From Oscarella lobularis (taxonomy: Eukaryota > Porifera > Homoscleromorpha > Homosclerophorida > Oscarellidae), in the NCBI RefSeq assembly GCF_947507565.1, contig NC_089178.1, positions 744,001-808,000 on the forward strand: DNA of 64,000 bases. The letters are read 5' to 3'. Under the pieces are notes generated by a model, which made no database searches, was not told where the DNA came from, and worked only from the letters and a program-made list of their open reading frames with translations. Both the position numbers and the translations under genes were made by a program. Below, piece by piece: positions 1 to 11,207 of this stretch. Each line of letters starts with the position of its first letter. The first letter of the stretch is position 1.

Positions 1-3000
1 TCCCATACCCGAAACGGCGCTGAGAGTCTATCGAAGATACATAAAAGTGAGACACGGACAGTCGTTGATACGTAAAACGGGCGAACATTTGCTTTAGCTT
101 ATGCCAGAAAATATGGAGGACTACGTCGACTTTCTAAAGGAAATCGGCAGATTGGATGAGGCGGCGAAGAAATTGGCTTACATGGTCAATCGGGTTTGTA
201 AAGGAAATGCGATGTTATTGAAGCGTGTCATGGCTGTATTGGCAGGAAAACTTCGTTTCAAAACACGGAAAGTCGAATCATCAAGTAAGTAACGGTATAG
301 CGAATAAGAGTGTATTGATGGATCGATTTTTTCCTTACGCGTAGCTTTGGCACGAGCTGTGCGATCTGATATCTAAGAATCCCGACAGCATCAAAGGCTT
401 CAACGTTGAGGCAATTATTCGTGGTGGCTTGAAACGATTCACTGATCAACTGGGTCAGCTTTGGTGCGCACTCGCCGACTACTTTATCCGAAGCGGGCAC
501 TTTGAAAAAGTTGGTCAAACCTTGAGGCAAAGCGCTGTTGTTTTTAGTATTTCTTTTTTTCTAGGCTCGAGACATCTATGAGGAAGCTATTCAGACTGTT
601 CTGACTGTGCGAGACTTTGGGCAGATTTTCGACGCTTATGCTCAATTTGAAGAGAGCATGATCAGCGCTAAAATGGAATCAACGGCTGAAACGGGGCCAA
701 CGGAGGAAGGTCGGTCGAACCTACGTACGTGCATGAATCGAATTCAACGTGGTGATTATAAATAGAGGATATTGATTTGGAGTTGAGAATGACTAGATTT
801 GAATATCTGATGGATAGAAGGCCTTTGCTATTGAACAGGTGAAATTTCGGCCTTTTTTTGCTCAATTGAGCTAATCACAAATTTTTCGTAGCGTTTTGCT
901 TCGTCAAAATCCTCACAACGTCTATGAATGGCAGAAAAGAGTTGAACTCTACGAAGGAAAGGATAAGCCCAAGGAGGTACGGCACAAAATAAGAAAGCAA
1001 TGCCGTACCATGTACAGTATATGCGTTCTCAGATCATCAATACGTACACGGAAGCTGTGCAAACCATAGACGTTCGAATAGCGACGGGAAAACCGCATAC
1101 TCTTTGGATTGGCTTTGCCAAGTTCTATGAGAATCACGATCAGATTGCGGAGGTGATGAAGATATTCATTCTTCGAGAGCGACGCACTTATTCTCTCCAT
1201 CAATTTAATGATTAAAGGCTAGAGTGATATTTGAGAAAGCAGTCAAAGTGCCTTTCAAAGTCGTAGACGATTTGGCCTCGGTTTGGTGTGAGTACGCTGA
1301 AATGGAATTGAGACACGAGTGAGACGAAACACGTTATAGTATACACGTCACGACACTCTTTATGTTTTATAAGGAATTTTGAGAGGAGCCTAAAGTTGAT
1401 GCAGAGAGCGACTGCCATGCCCGGAAAAAAAGCGTCGTATTTTGACGACGTAATTTGCATTTGCATTTTTCACTATGTCAACTGTTCTCTTTTTATTGCA
1501 TCGGTTTTTGCGTAGACGGAGACGGTGCAGAATCGAGTGTACAAGTCGTTGAAGGTGTGGTCTATGTACGCCGACCTGGAGGAAAGTCTGGGAACTTTTC
1601 AGTCGACCAAAGCCGTCTATCAACGCATTTTGGATCTGAAAATCGCGACGCCTCAACTCATCATGAACTACGGCGTTTTTCTCGAAGAAAACAACTACTT
1701 TGAAGACGCATTCAAAGTGAATAATCTATAAACGCTCGCAGGCTTTTCATAGATAAGAAAACGTTTTTAGGTTTACGAACGAGGTGTTTCTCTTTTCCGA
1801 TGGCCTCACGTGTACGACATCTGGAATACGTACTTGACCAAATTCATCAAGAGATACGTTAGTTCATATCTTATGTACCCGTAGCCTTCCTTTGGAAAAA
1901 AAAGTGCACTAGGCGTTTTAAAACACCTTTCTTATTTGACCGAATAAGGCATTTATCGCTATTTTCAAATCTTTTGTTCTAGGGTGGGCAAAAACTTGAG
2001 AGAATACGCGATCTGTTTGAACAGTGCCTCAGCAATTGTCCACCCAAATTTGCAAAAGGTATTGAATAGAGAAATAAAACGAATTTCTAAGTCTTCTTCG
2101 ACATAGCTCTGTATCTCTTGTACGCAAGCGTCGAAGAGGAGCACGGGTTGGCTCGGCACGCCATGGCTGTTTACGAGAGAGCAACGAAAGCCGTTTTGCC
2201 GCAAGAACAATTTGAAGTACCTCCGTTTTTTCCCCACTATGCGCGCTTGTATGTCTACGTTTTTCCTCTCTTCAGATGTATAACATCTATATCAAATGTG
2301 CATCTGACGCGTTTGGCGTCGTTTACACGCGACAAATTTACGAAAAGGCGATCGAATCTCTACCTGACGATCATGCGATGTCAGTAGTTAAGACTTTTTT
2401 TTGTACCGTATAACGAGTCTCTTCTCTAGCGAAATGTGTCGACGCTTTGCTGAATTGGAGAGAAAATTGGGCGAGATTGACCGGGCTCGTGCTTTGTATT
2501 CGTACTGCTCTCAGATGTGTGATCCTCGGGTGAGTTGTTAGGAGAACGGGTCTAGTTTCGTCTGTTATTGATGCTGAGATAGACCAAATCATCGTTTTGG
2601 GATGTGTGGCACGATTTCGAGGTGAAGCACGGCAATGAGGATACATTTAGGGAAATGTTGAGAATCAAACGAAGCGTTCAGGCTCAATTCAATACTCAGG
2701 TAGAAATGACAACATTTTTTGGCCGTTTGATTAATACTTGCTTTGTTCTCGTGTAGGTCAATTTTATGTCGGCTCAGATGATGGCCAGCGGACAAATGGC
2801 ATCAATAGGGGGAGGTTAGGGATCTAACTTTCTGGTGCTTTTACTTTTGCAATAGAGAGGCATTTATGTGTGTTTAGAAGTAGGAGACATGGTGGACGAT
2901 ACGGATGAGATGAGAGAGCTGGAGAGAAAAGCAAGGCAGATGGCTCAGGAAGCGGAAAAGGACCAGCCCAGGATGAAAAAGGATGTCCTGTTCGTTAGGT

Positions 3001-3340
3001 ACCCGTTACCCAGCTTAATTATCTTCAACACAGAAAAGTTTTTTTGTTAGAGGCGAGGCTTCTACAAAGGAAATGGAAGAGGCTGCCAAAGAAGCGGCCT
3101 ATAATCCGGAAGAAATCAATATTGGTGATGATGACGAAGACGACGAAGGTAGCGAGGAAGTTGTGAAAGCCCCAGTTGAAGTGGAGCTGGAGAAGAAGAT
3201 TATTCCCACCGAAGTACGCTGCCTTAGAAATAGGGTTTCCTTTCTGCTGACTTTTGACGGTTTAGGTGTTTGGGGGCTTGGCCGACGAAGAGGGAAAACC
3301 GACAATGGGAGCCAAAGAGAGACTCAGTAAACGGAAATGA
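1..3340 (+). CDS. XAB2: Pre-mRNA-splicing factor SYF1/XAB2, 3' part
   Basis: SYF1/XAB2 is a TPR/HAT-repeat scaffold of the Prp19-associated (NTC) spliceosome complex and is also linked to transcription-coupled repair. The gene enters the window already open ([15 protein letters not shown]), so the 5' end is missing. Joining short exons across GT-AG introns (for example 47-97) gives a continuous chain of half-TPR helices, including [40 protein letters not shown] and [18 protein letters not shown], which follow XAB2 closely. Near the C-terminus come [14 protein letters not shown], an acidic stretch ([12 protein letters not shown]) and the ending [12 protein letters not shown]...RLSKRK, with TGA at 3338-3340, as in the family. 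The next gene on the same strand begins about 136 bases downstream. Identity is firm; individual middle exon ends were not all checked. Confidence 0.9.
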
Positions 3341-3355
3341 ATCATAACCCATTAG

Positions 3356-3386
3356 CACGTGCGATAAATGTAACGCATCACGTGCG
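3356..3386. promoter_or_regulatory. Paired CACGTG E-boxes
   Basis: Two CACGTGCG motifs lie 23 bases apart (about 3356-3363 and 3379-3386) in the short gap between the SYF1 stop and the ATG of the aminotransferase gene. CACGTG is the classic bHLH-type E-box. The regulatory role is inferred only from position and repetition. Confidence 0.3.
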
Positions 3387-3476
3387 CATGTATCTTTTCG
3401 TGGAGCGTTTGAGTTAATTAAAGCGCGTTAGTTCTGCAAACCTTCTTTACACACGGATCTATAGTACTCCGCAGGC

Positions 3477-5491
3477 ATGGAGCATCAGCAAGCAGGAAAC
3501 GAAGGAGCAACGCTGTCACAACGAGGTCGTTCGTTCATCAAACCCAAGAATGTCATAGAGCAGGCATTCGACGAATGTTCGAAAAACGGCTACGATCCGA
3601 AGAAAAATCCGACCGTACGTCAAACCAGGAAAGTGTAACAAAATTTAGATTTCACATCTTCGTCAAGGGTATTATCAATTTGGGCGTAAGCGCAAATGGC
3701 GTCATGTTTGACGTCCTCAAGGACAAGGTCGTTAGAAAACGATTCTTTTAGAACCTTTAATGTTTTTGGTTTAGATAACGGAGACGGGGTTTTTTGATTC
3801 GTGCACCATTGACCATTTCAATTACTTCGGTGGAATGGACGAGTACGAGTACACGCCTGACAAAAATTCTTCTAAGCAAACATAATATTTCGTACTTCAC
3901 TTAGCACTTCTCATGCTATGGCCGCGTTTCTCATGAAATATGCGGGATCAGTCAAACCAATTAAAAGAGAAAATGTAGAAACTCTAATATGCAATAACGT
4001 ACGGGGTTGTGACTAATACAAGCGTAAAGGTTGTTGTAATGAATGGATTGACGACGATCGTTCATTGTCTTGCTCAAGTGATCTGTGATGAAGGAGGTGA
4101 AAGACGACAAATTCCCTTTGCTGATGAAATTGACAGACGTGTTTAGAAGGGATTCTAATTCCAACTCCTCTTTATGCCGGGTTCATTAGTGACCTTAACG
4201 TTCAGGCGAATGTTTCGATATGTCCAGTCCATCTCAGCAGTGAGGTAAACGCTAGGAAATTTCCCGCTGTCGCTTAAAAAAATCATATTGTCTATTTTAT
4301 AGAAAGGAACAGACGGGACTGCCTTTCAGTTGACTGTTGCTCTGTTAGAAAAAGGCCTTTCAGAAGCACAGGAAAAGGTGAGCCAGGACAACGGTGCTAC
4401 AGCATGCGCGCTCTTTGTAACTCGTCGTCCGTGCACAAGGGCGTGAAAGTAAGGGGTCTTTTTATCACGACTCCCCATAATCCTTTGGGTTGCATTTACA
4501 CGAAAAAGGAGCTTCTTTCGTTTATGGAATTTTGCAAACGGTTAGTATCACCGTTAGAAGAGTAAGGATTCTAATATCACTATCATTCATTGCAGGCATG
4601 GTCTTCATTTTGTTTCTGACGAAATCTATCTGACTACAATTTTTGGAGCGGGCAAACAAGCCGTCAGCGCTCTTTCTATCGAAGAGTAGAAAATTTTCTC
4701 GACAAATAAGCATTTGTAAATTTTTCCTATTCTAAATAGAAATCCCCTTGACGACGATCATTTTCACGTACTCTATGGAATAAGCAAGGTTCGCTTTCTG
4801 TATTCTTTTGACTCTCTATTTAGAAAAGCAATTCGTTTCCATCAGGACTTTGCTGCTAATGGAGTTCGGATTGGCGGCCTCGTTTCCTGGAGCGATAGCG
4901 TTGTCAAATCCATGAATTCTTTGCTAACCTTTAACCAAACGTCCGGCCTGGCTTGCTACGTTTTTTCCAAACTTCTGCTCGACGAAAGTAAGTTGAATCT
5001 CAACGTAAAGAATAGACCTATTTAATTTATTTTTAATTAATTAAGAATGGTTGGAAGAAGTGTTCTTTCCAACGAATCGACGTCGCTTGCTTGAATTGTA
5101 CGAGTACACAGCTCAATTCCTTGACACAATTGAAAGCGTTTCTTACATTCCCACTGCTACTGGACTTTACGTTTGGTGTGATTTTAGAAAGGTAATGAGG
5201 CACCTCATCACGTTGCTACTCTCGCTCTAGCGAATGATTCAAGGTTCTTGACGAGCCAACGTTTGAGGCGGAATCTGAGCTAAATCGTCGGATGATGAAA
5301 GCCGGAGTGGCACTAAATCCTGGCGGCGGATTTTGGTGCAAAGAGCCAGGATGGTTTCGCCTCGTTTTCGCAACGCACAAAGAATACCTCAAAGAAGGCA
5401 AGTTACTACTGTTATGCCACCTTTTTATATAAGTCTAACACGATGACAATGGCTAGCATTCGATCGACTGCGAGGAGTGCTGTCTACGTGA
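3477..5491 (+). CDS. ACC-synthase-like PLP aminotransferase (class I/II)
   Basis: Fold-type I PLP enzyme resembling animal 1-aminocyclopropane-1-carboxylate synthase-like proteins (ACCS). The animal substrate is not settled and the plant ACC synthase activity should not be assumed. Visible in order: NPTGIINLGVSANG near the N-terminus (substrate-loop region), TTPHNPLGCIYTKKEL (the NPLG motif), HFVSDEIY, and GISKDFAANGVRIGG, where the lysine after GIS is the expected PLP Schiff-base residue. The C-terminal domain includes TGLYVWCDFRK and FRLVFATHKEYLKEAFDRL. ATG at 3477 follows SYF1 by about 136 bases; TGA is at 5489-5491. The last intron (5398-5456) appears to be GC-AG, because only that splice gives the family-like ending KEAFDRLRGVLST. 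The gene ends tail to tail with the caspase-like gene, about 90 bases away. Confidence 0.82.
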
Positions 5492-5583
5492 GTATCGATA
5501 ACCTCTGAATGAATTTACCTGTTGGTACACTGTGGTAAAACAAAGGAATAAATACTAAGGAGAACACGAATCGTTTTTTCTTG

Positions 5584-6710
5584 CTAGAAAATATGCTGAG
5601 CTCTACGTTTAATATCGTCCGGCGGATCTTCTCCCCAGCCGCTTAGTAAAACAAATCCAAATTGAGCAACGTCAATTTGACCTTTATCGATTCGCCTTAA
5701 GAATTCGACGCGATTGTCTTTTCCTTCGTGAAGCAAGACGTAATGCCACGCCGGTCGGCCGCCGTCCTTACCTCTCACCAAGAACACGCGTTGACTCGAA
5801 AGGGTCCTGTCGAACTTGTCCTTCCATCGCCAGCTACTTTGCGCCGTGCACTTGTCCTTCGCTTTTCTTAGACAAGTGAACTGAGTAAAATTATAGTAAG
5901 AGGGACGTTGATCATCTCCGTCTTTTATGTAGAAGAGAATGCCTCCCTCGTTGTCTTCGCACGTCACGCAGTGAGTGGAGAACCACTGCTCTACAGGTAT
6001 TTGATTTGCACCACAGGAAGTGTAGACTTTGAGTAGAAAACCCTTTTCTATAGCCTTGTGTGCACACGCTGGAATGCCGAGACTGTCCATCATTTCAATG
6101 CTGGTCAGTCCCCAGTTTCCAGCATAAGGACAGTCGAGTACCAACAAGAGAGGTTTTCCGAAAAAATGCCTCTTGTACAAGTCAAAGATCTCTTCAAACG
6201 ACACAAAGCCGTTTCCTCGAAAGCACCAATTACCCGTCGTCTTTTCGCCGTGTCCAACGTACCACAACGTAGCTAACAAATAAGCAAAAGATTAGGATTG
6301 AAGGTACATAGGTCCACAGGCACTTTACCTCCGGTAGCTTTGCATCGAGTCAGAAAATGTTCAATAGCTTCAAGATACACGTTCTTATCTCTTTCCTTTC
6401 CAGGAAGATCAACGAGGACAGGGCCGAGTTTACGAAATCGGTCGCTCCTTAGCTTTGTTTCTACGATCTCGACGTCTTTCAGTCCGCCGTGTGGGGGGAC
6501 TGGCGAAGGTGGAGACGATTCCGAAGGGCAATTGCTACTGCACTCTCGTCGTCGTCTTACTACAGATGGATGCGTGAGATCTCCGAATGAGGCGATGATC
6601 ATGCAATCCTGATCATAACCAGCCAAACAGCCCCAACTTTCGTCGAAGGAGAAGGCCAATCGACTCTCAATCATCGATACGTCCGGGAGCTCCCCCGAAC
6701 CAACGCGCAT
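5584..6710 (-). CDS. Caspase-fold (C14-like) uncharacterised protein
   Basis: Two exons give about 356 residues. Exon 1 runs from 6710 to about 6330 and ends after KATG; exon 2 covers about 6271-5584, joined by a GT-AG intron. The centre reads LWYVGHGEKTTGNWCF, then about 35 residues later LLLVLDCPYAGNW. A histidine-glycine followed by aspartate-cysteine at the end of a beta strand is the caspase/metacaspase (peptidase C14) dyad arrangement. The region between (FVSFEEIFDLYKRHFFGK) and the long tail (VYTSCGANQIPVEQWFST) resemble uncharacterised invertebrate proteins I recall but cannot name. No prodomain, death fold or signal peptide is seen. Proteolytic activity is unproven: only the dyad geometry supports it. 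A stop codon just upstream of the chosen Met limits N-terminal extension. Confidence 0.6.
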
Positions 6711-7129
6711 TTGCTTACACGTGTATAGCTACTGAGAAATAATCGTCTTTCATTGGTATGCCTCATCGTACGCCAACCTGTGGCCTTCTATACAAATAAC
6801 TAACTCCAGCGGCACTGCAGGTCTGGGTTCGTCAACTGCAATATGCAATATGCAGTGTTCATCATTTCTACTGATGCAAGATAATCAGATGCCAGACGGA
6901 GACATCTCTGCGGGCACCATCATGTACGCAAGCTATGTACGCATCTGTACGCATTCACGTGAAAACAAAAAATAAATTTGTTCTTTATTTGCTATAGAGA
7001 AAGCATAATACTGATAACAGTCCTTATAACCACTGAGAAATAATCGTCTTTACTACTAAAAAAACATAATATCTACTCATCTTTAACACTAAAACTTATT
7101 CTGCTGTCTGAGAAATGAAGTCTAATTAG
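6711..7129. other. Gene-free gap with a 20-base direct repeat
   Basis: This lies between two minus-strand genes. No coding exon is recognised. A perfect 20-base sequence (actgagaaataatcgtcttt) occurs at 6731-6750 and again at 7032-7051, bracketing about 280 bases. Short tgtacgca repeats lie near 6922-6955 and an AT-rich stretch lies near 6965-7000. Confidence 0.55.
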
Positions 7130-8644
7130 TTAACTTGACTTGGAAAAGAAGTCATGTAAAGTTTTCTTCTTAGACTTTGGTGGGGTTTTGCCAGATGTTT
7201 TCTGACAGACGTCTGATCTTGCCTCTAGTTTAGGAACTTTTGGGGGAGTTTGCTTTGAATGCACTGTTGGCCCAGATAAAATCTCAATTTCTTTGGTGTC
7301 TTTGCTTTCTGTTGTTGCCTGGGAAACGCAGAATTTCATTATGGCTCCTGCTTTTGATGCAATTCTTTTCCAATCATACGAATAACTGCCAAGTTGAGTA
7401 GCGAGATTTTTTGAATTTATGACGGGCTATGTGAACGACCAAAATGATTTAGACTCGTAATGCTAATTGTTATCCTTACCTGGTCTTCATGCGCTGTTCC
7501 CCACATAAAAAACACGGGACCCTCAACACAAGACTGAAACTGCTCAGACGTAAGACGATCAGCCCAGCTGATAAAAAGGTATTTATGTAGAGTCAAACAC
7601 TGCCGCATTTTCACGTGTACCTGATGATATTTTCAGAGGTCAGAAGCCTCTGTTTTCCAGCCCTTCTGTGGACACGAACATAGCAGAATTTCGTTGAACC
7701 GAGAGCATGGACAATTGGCATTACAGAAACATTTGAAGCCTATAGCGCTGATGAAAATCGATCCAACTGAAAATACACACTGACACATACCTTTTCTGGA
7801 GTAGGTAAGGAAAACAGCTAGGGAGAAAAGAATTAGAAGAAATCCTTATTTAGGTTGGTTTTCTTACTTCGTGTTCCAATTCATCGACACATACTAGACC
7901 AATGTCATTATGTCTCAGCCACGAGACAGTTCTCTCCAATTCGCCTTCTCCGAGCCACTTTCTGCATCGAAATTCGACGGCCATTCGATATTTGGAATCG
8001 AGAAAACGTCGACACACCAAAACGTGACGTCGATTCTCCTCCGTTGGATTAAAATGTAGGTGAAACTAATTAAAATAGGTAGTGTATTAATTAATTAATC
8101 TGTGCCCAAACTTTTTCCTCTACAAAAAGTCATACTTGAAAAATGATAACTCCGAGTTTGCCCGCATCGTAAGCCGGCCTCACGCAGGCATTGTAGATTT
8201 CCCAGAGTTTTTGAAGAGATGCAGGAGGAAGGTCATCCCAACTGATATTCTCTTTCTTTAGCAATTGTTCAGACAATTCAGCGCGTATAACCCGAGGTAT
8301 CGTGTTGGTAGCAGCAAACTGGAATAATATACATAAAGATATCTATCTATCTATCTTCTCACCTTCCAAGTGAAGAATGTATAAGCCTTGAAATGAAAGA
8401 TGAACTTGTTCGGAACTTTTTTCGTCCAATTTTTCACTTTGACTGGACTGGGAATGGCCCAGCTACTCGTGTCGCATTCGACGCAAGGAAAGACGGTGCT
8501 GTAATGAGCGAGCCGATCCTCGCTCGTCTTGACCCAGGGCGGATAGAATTTGCCGCATTGGAGAATGCTAGGATCCGTCCAGCCACACGTTCCCTGCAAA
8601 ACTTTACCCTTTAGATCGCGCCATGATGTGTACGCGCCGTCCAT
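7130..8644 (-). CDS. DUF72 (YecE-like) TIM-barrel protein with PIP-box-like tail
   Basis: The N-terminal part reads VLQGTCGWTDPSILQCGKFY, followed by HYSTVFPCVECDTSSW and KFIFHFKAYTFFTWK, the signature of the DUF72/YecE family, a TIM-barrel fold of unclear biochemical role. Further exons give RKWLGEGELERTVSWLR, KFCYVRVHRRAG and VFFMWGTAHEDQ, matching the rest of the barrel. After the barrel a low-complexity tail of about 60 residues ends KSKKKTLHDFFSKSS, where K-x-x-L-x-x-F-F resembles a PCNA-binding PIP box with Lys in place of the usual Gln. Start: a Met at 8686 is in frame, but Met at 8644 (MDGAYTSWRDLKGK) leaves more room for a promoter shared with SEC13, whose ATG is at 8698. TAA is at 7132-7130. 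Some middle exon edges are approximate. Confidence 0.78.
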
Positions 8645-8697
8645 GACGTGGAGTCTGTGACGTTTTCTGTCTCGACGCATGCGCAAATTTACAGAAA
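8645..8697. promoter_or_regulatory. Bidirectional DUF72/SEC13 promoter with NRF1-like palindrome
   Basis: The two coding starts are only about 53 bases apart on opposite strands (12 bases if the upstream DUF72 Met is used). The gap holds cgcatgcgca at 8676-8685, an NRF1-like palindrome, and tgacgt-type CRE half-sites lie at about 8645 and 8658. Function is inferred from position. Confidence 0.45.
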
Positions 8698-10567
8698 ATG
8701 GTGAGGCTACGTGGCAACTTTTCTTTCTGCTTTCTTTCTACATCGATGCCTCTTTAGGCGACTGTAATAAATTCTGTCGATACGTCACACGAAGACATGA
8801 TAGTAAGTCTAGTAAGGCTCCCTTAGAGGAAACGCCACTCATCCTTCGCACACAGCACGACGCCCAGCTGGACTACTACGGCCGTCGCCTGGCAACATGT
8901 TCATCAGATCGCTCAGTGAAAATATTCGACGTCACGGACGGCAGCCAAACGCTCGTCGCCGATTTGCGAGGGTAGATAGAAATAATTCTAAAAATTGCTT
9001 TTTACTCTTAACCTTGGTGTTGTAGTCACGAAGGTCCTGTATGGCAAGTTTCTTGGGCGCATCCCAAGTTCGGCAACGTTTTGGCTTCGTGCTCCTACGA
9101 TCGCAAAGTGATTATCTGGAAGGAGACGGATCAAGACTGGTCGAAGCTTTATGAGTATTCCAGCCACGATTCTTCTGGTGCAGAATCGAATGAATGCTTT
9201 TTTTTGTCTTTTTCTGTTCAATAATTTTGCTTTCTTTTTTAGTTAACTCTGTGAGCTGGGCTCCCCACGAATGGGGTCTCATGTTAGCATGTGCTTCGTC
9301 CGATGGAAGCATTTCTATTCTGTCATCAGAAGGTATAGGTTTTTTTTTTCGATCGTTTAGATGGACTCGCTTAGTTCGTCACGTTGTTTTTTTCCTAAGG
9401 CAACGGCCAGTGGAATCGACAAAAAGTTCTCAATGCTCATGCGGTGAGCACAACAATTTGAACATACGTATATAGTCTGATTTGAATGGGGTGTTTGTAT
9501 AGATAGGGTGCAATGCTGTCAGTTGGGCTCCTGCCATTCAACCAGCTGCTCTTGTACAGGCAAGACACTAGCAATAGTATGACCAACCGAGATATGCAAC
9601 CTGCCTCTATTTTTCAAGGCTCCGGGATCGCAACAGGTCTCTTCGGATAAGAAACGCTTTGTTTCCGGCGGCTGTGATAACTTAGTGAAAATTTGGTGGT
9701 GAGCATAAAAAATCAGTGGGGCGTATCTTTTTCTTGACTTTGGACGTATAAGTGAAACGGAGGGCCAGTGGATCGAAGAGGAGAAGCTAGAGGGACACAA
9801 GGATTGGGTGAGAGACGTGGCTTGGGCTCCAAGCATCGGTCGCGCTCACTCAGTCATAGCCAGCTGCTCTCAGGTAAAGAAAAATATAAATATAAATAAA
9901 TAAAAACTGCTATTGTTGGAAAGAGGGGGTTCCGGTAGTACAGTTGCTTTCTACCCTTGAAGGGGTTCTGTAGACATAATCGCTTAGCTGAGTACGCCTC
10001 ATCTGTACTCTAAGCAGAATGGTCATAGAATTGAGGTGGTAGTTCTGCAGAGAGGTAGTCTTTAGGCGTGGTGTTTTTTTTTGTGTCTGAGAGAATAGTA
10101 GCAGACACTTATCTCGAAACCGGAGCCTCGCGTATAGTCTACCCTGTACCCCTGCAGAATCGTCTCTACCGGACGACTGAAGTGCTCCAACACTACTTTG
10201 TTTGTTAGGACTGCACTGTCATGATCTGGTCGAAGGACGAAACGAAAGGAGGCGAACGATGGAGTCAAAAGGTAAAGCGTCTTCGTCTAATAAATAATCG
10301 TCGACGTAGTAACGAGTACCTTGCGTGCGCTCGCACTCACTAGCTTTTAAAAGAGAACGAGTTCCCCGACGTAATTTGGCACGTCAGCTGGTCGCTAACC
10401 GGAAACATACTCGCCGTGTCCGGTGGAGATAACAAGGTCGCGACGAAAGCGCCCACGTCACTATCGAATTTCATTGTTTATTATTTTTATAGGTGACCTT
10501 GTGGAAAGAATCGCTTGAAGGTCATTGGAACTGCATTAGCGACATCGATAAGACTCAACAAGACTAA
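8698..10567 (+). CDS. SEC13: SEC13, COPII coat / nucleoporin WD-repeat protein
   Basis: Beta-propeller subunit shared by the COPII outer coat (with SEC31), the Nup107-160 nuclear pore complex and the GATOR2 complex. The start codon stands alone: ATG at 8698-8700 is followed at once by an intron (8701-8757), then [35 protein letters not shown] and VKIFDVTDG, almost word for word the family N-terminus. Later WD repeats are clear: [76 protein letters not shown] and GGDNKVTLWKE. TAA is at 10565-10567, 24 bases from the 3' end of the convergent collagen gene, so the 3' UTRs must overlap. Confidence 0.93.
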
Positions 10568-10591
10568 GGCCAAAAGTTCTAGTGAGTTCTT

Positions 10592-11089
10592 CTACGTATC
10601 GTGATGGCAGTTTTTGTCCTCGCCCTTATCTCCTTTATCTCCGGTTTGCCCCTTCGATCCCGGTATTCCTTGCGCTCCTTGGGCTCCGTCACTTCCGTTT
10701 GAACCGTTCTTGCCGTTTTGACCCGAATGCCCTTTGGATCCCTTCTCCCCTTTTGGCCCGCTGCTACCCTTCTCGCCCTGCTTGCCCTCTTCCCCTTTGA
10801 CGCATGTCAAATTCTTGCTCTCTTCGCACAATTCGGCTACTTTTGGGCTGATGATCGAATCTCTCTCTTGGTCGATCATTCGTTTGATTTTCTCCTGGAG
10901 TGTTTGATCGAGCACTACGACGTTCGCTTTGCAATTGCACCCGGTCTTGATACTGCGACGCACTCTTTCTTCGTCCTTCTCGTCACCGTACAATTTCGGT
11001 ACTTGGTCGTGGTGAAGTTTTCGTCCGGCGTAAAGACCCGCAAGGAAACACGCGAGCAGAAGGAACGCCGACGTAACGTTCGCCTCCAT
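10592..11089 (-). CDS. Short membrane-anchored collagen-like protein 1
   Basis: Single exon, 165 residues. The first about 22 residues are hydrophobic (TSAFLLLACFLAGLYAG), acting as a signal peptide or signal anchor. Next come a basic RVRR site suitable for furin-type cleavage, a CNCK pair, a helical segment with two more Cys, and then about 20 uninterrupted Gly-X-Y triplets beginning GEEGKQGEKGSSGPKGEKG. Triplets are rich in Lys/Glu, with few prolines. There is no C1q, NC1 or other globular C-terminal domain; the chain ends after the triplets with CHHDT. It lies next to a paralogue (11208-11666) with the same layout. Likely an extracellular, trimer-forming short-chain collagen; the partner and role are unknown. 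Confidence 0.8.
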   Translation of the reverse strand: MEANVTSAFLLLACFLAGLYAGRKLHHDQVPKLYGDEKDEERVRRSIKTGCNCKANVVVLDQTLQEKIKRMIDQERDSIISPKVAELCEESKNLTCVKGEEGKQGEKGSSGPKGEKGSKGHSGQNGKNGSNGSDGAQGAQGIPGSKGQTGDKGDKGEDKNCHHDT

Positions 11090-11207
11090 TTATTAGACAA
11101 CGACTAGTAAATTGGCTCTGACACACCGATATCAACGTCTAGATTCAATTTCAAAGGCCTACTCAAAACAATGACGCTCGTCTCGATCAGGCAGTAAACT
11201 CATGCAA

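Noticed and set aside
10718-11107. Plus-strand open frame across the first collagen gene
   Set aside because: Antisense of a clear Gly-X-Y gene. The Leu/Pro-rich reading is the complement of glycine-lysine triplets.
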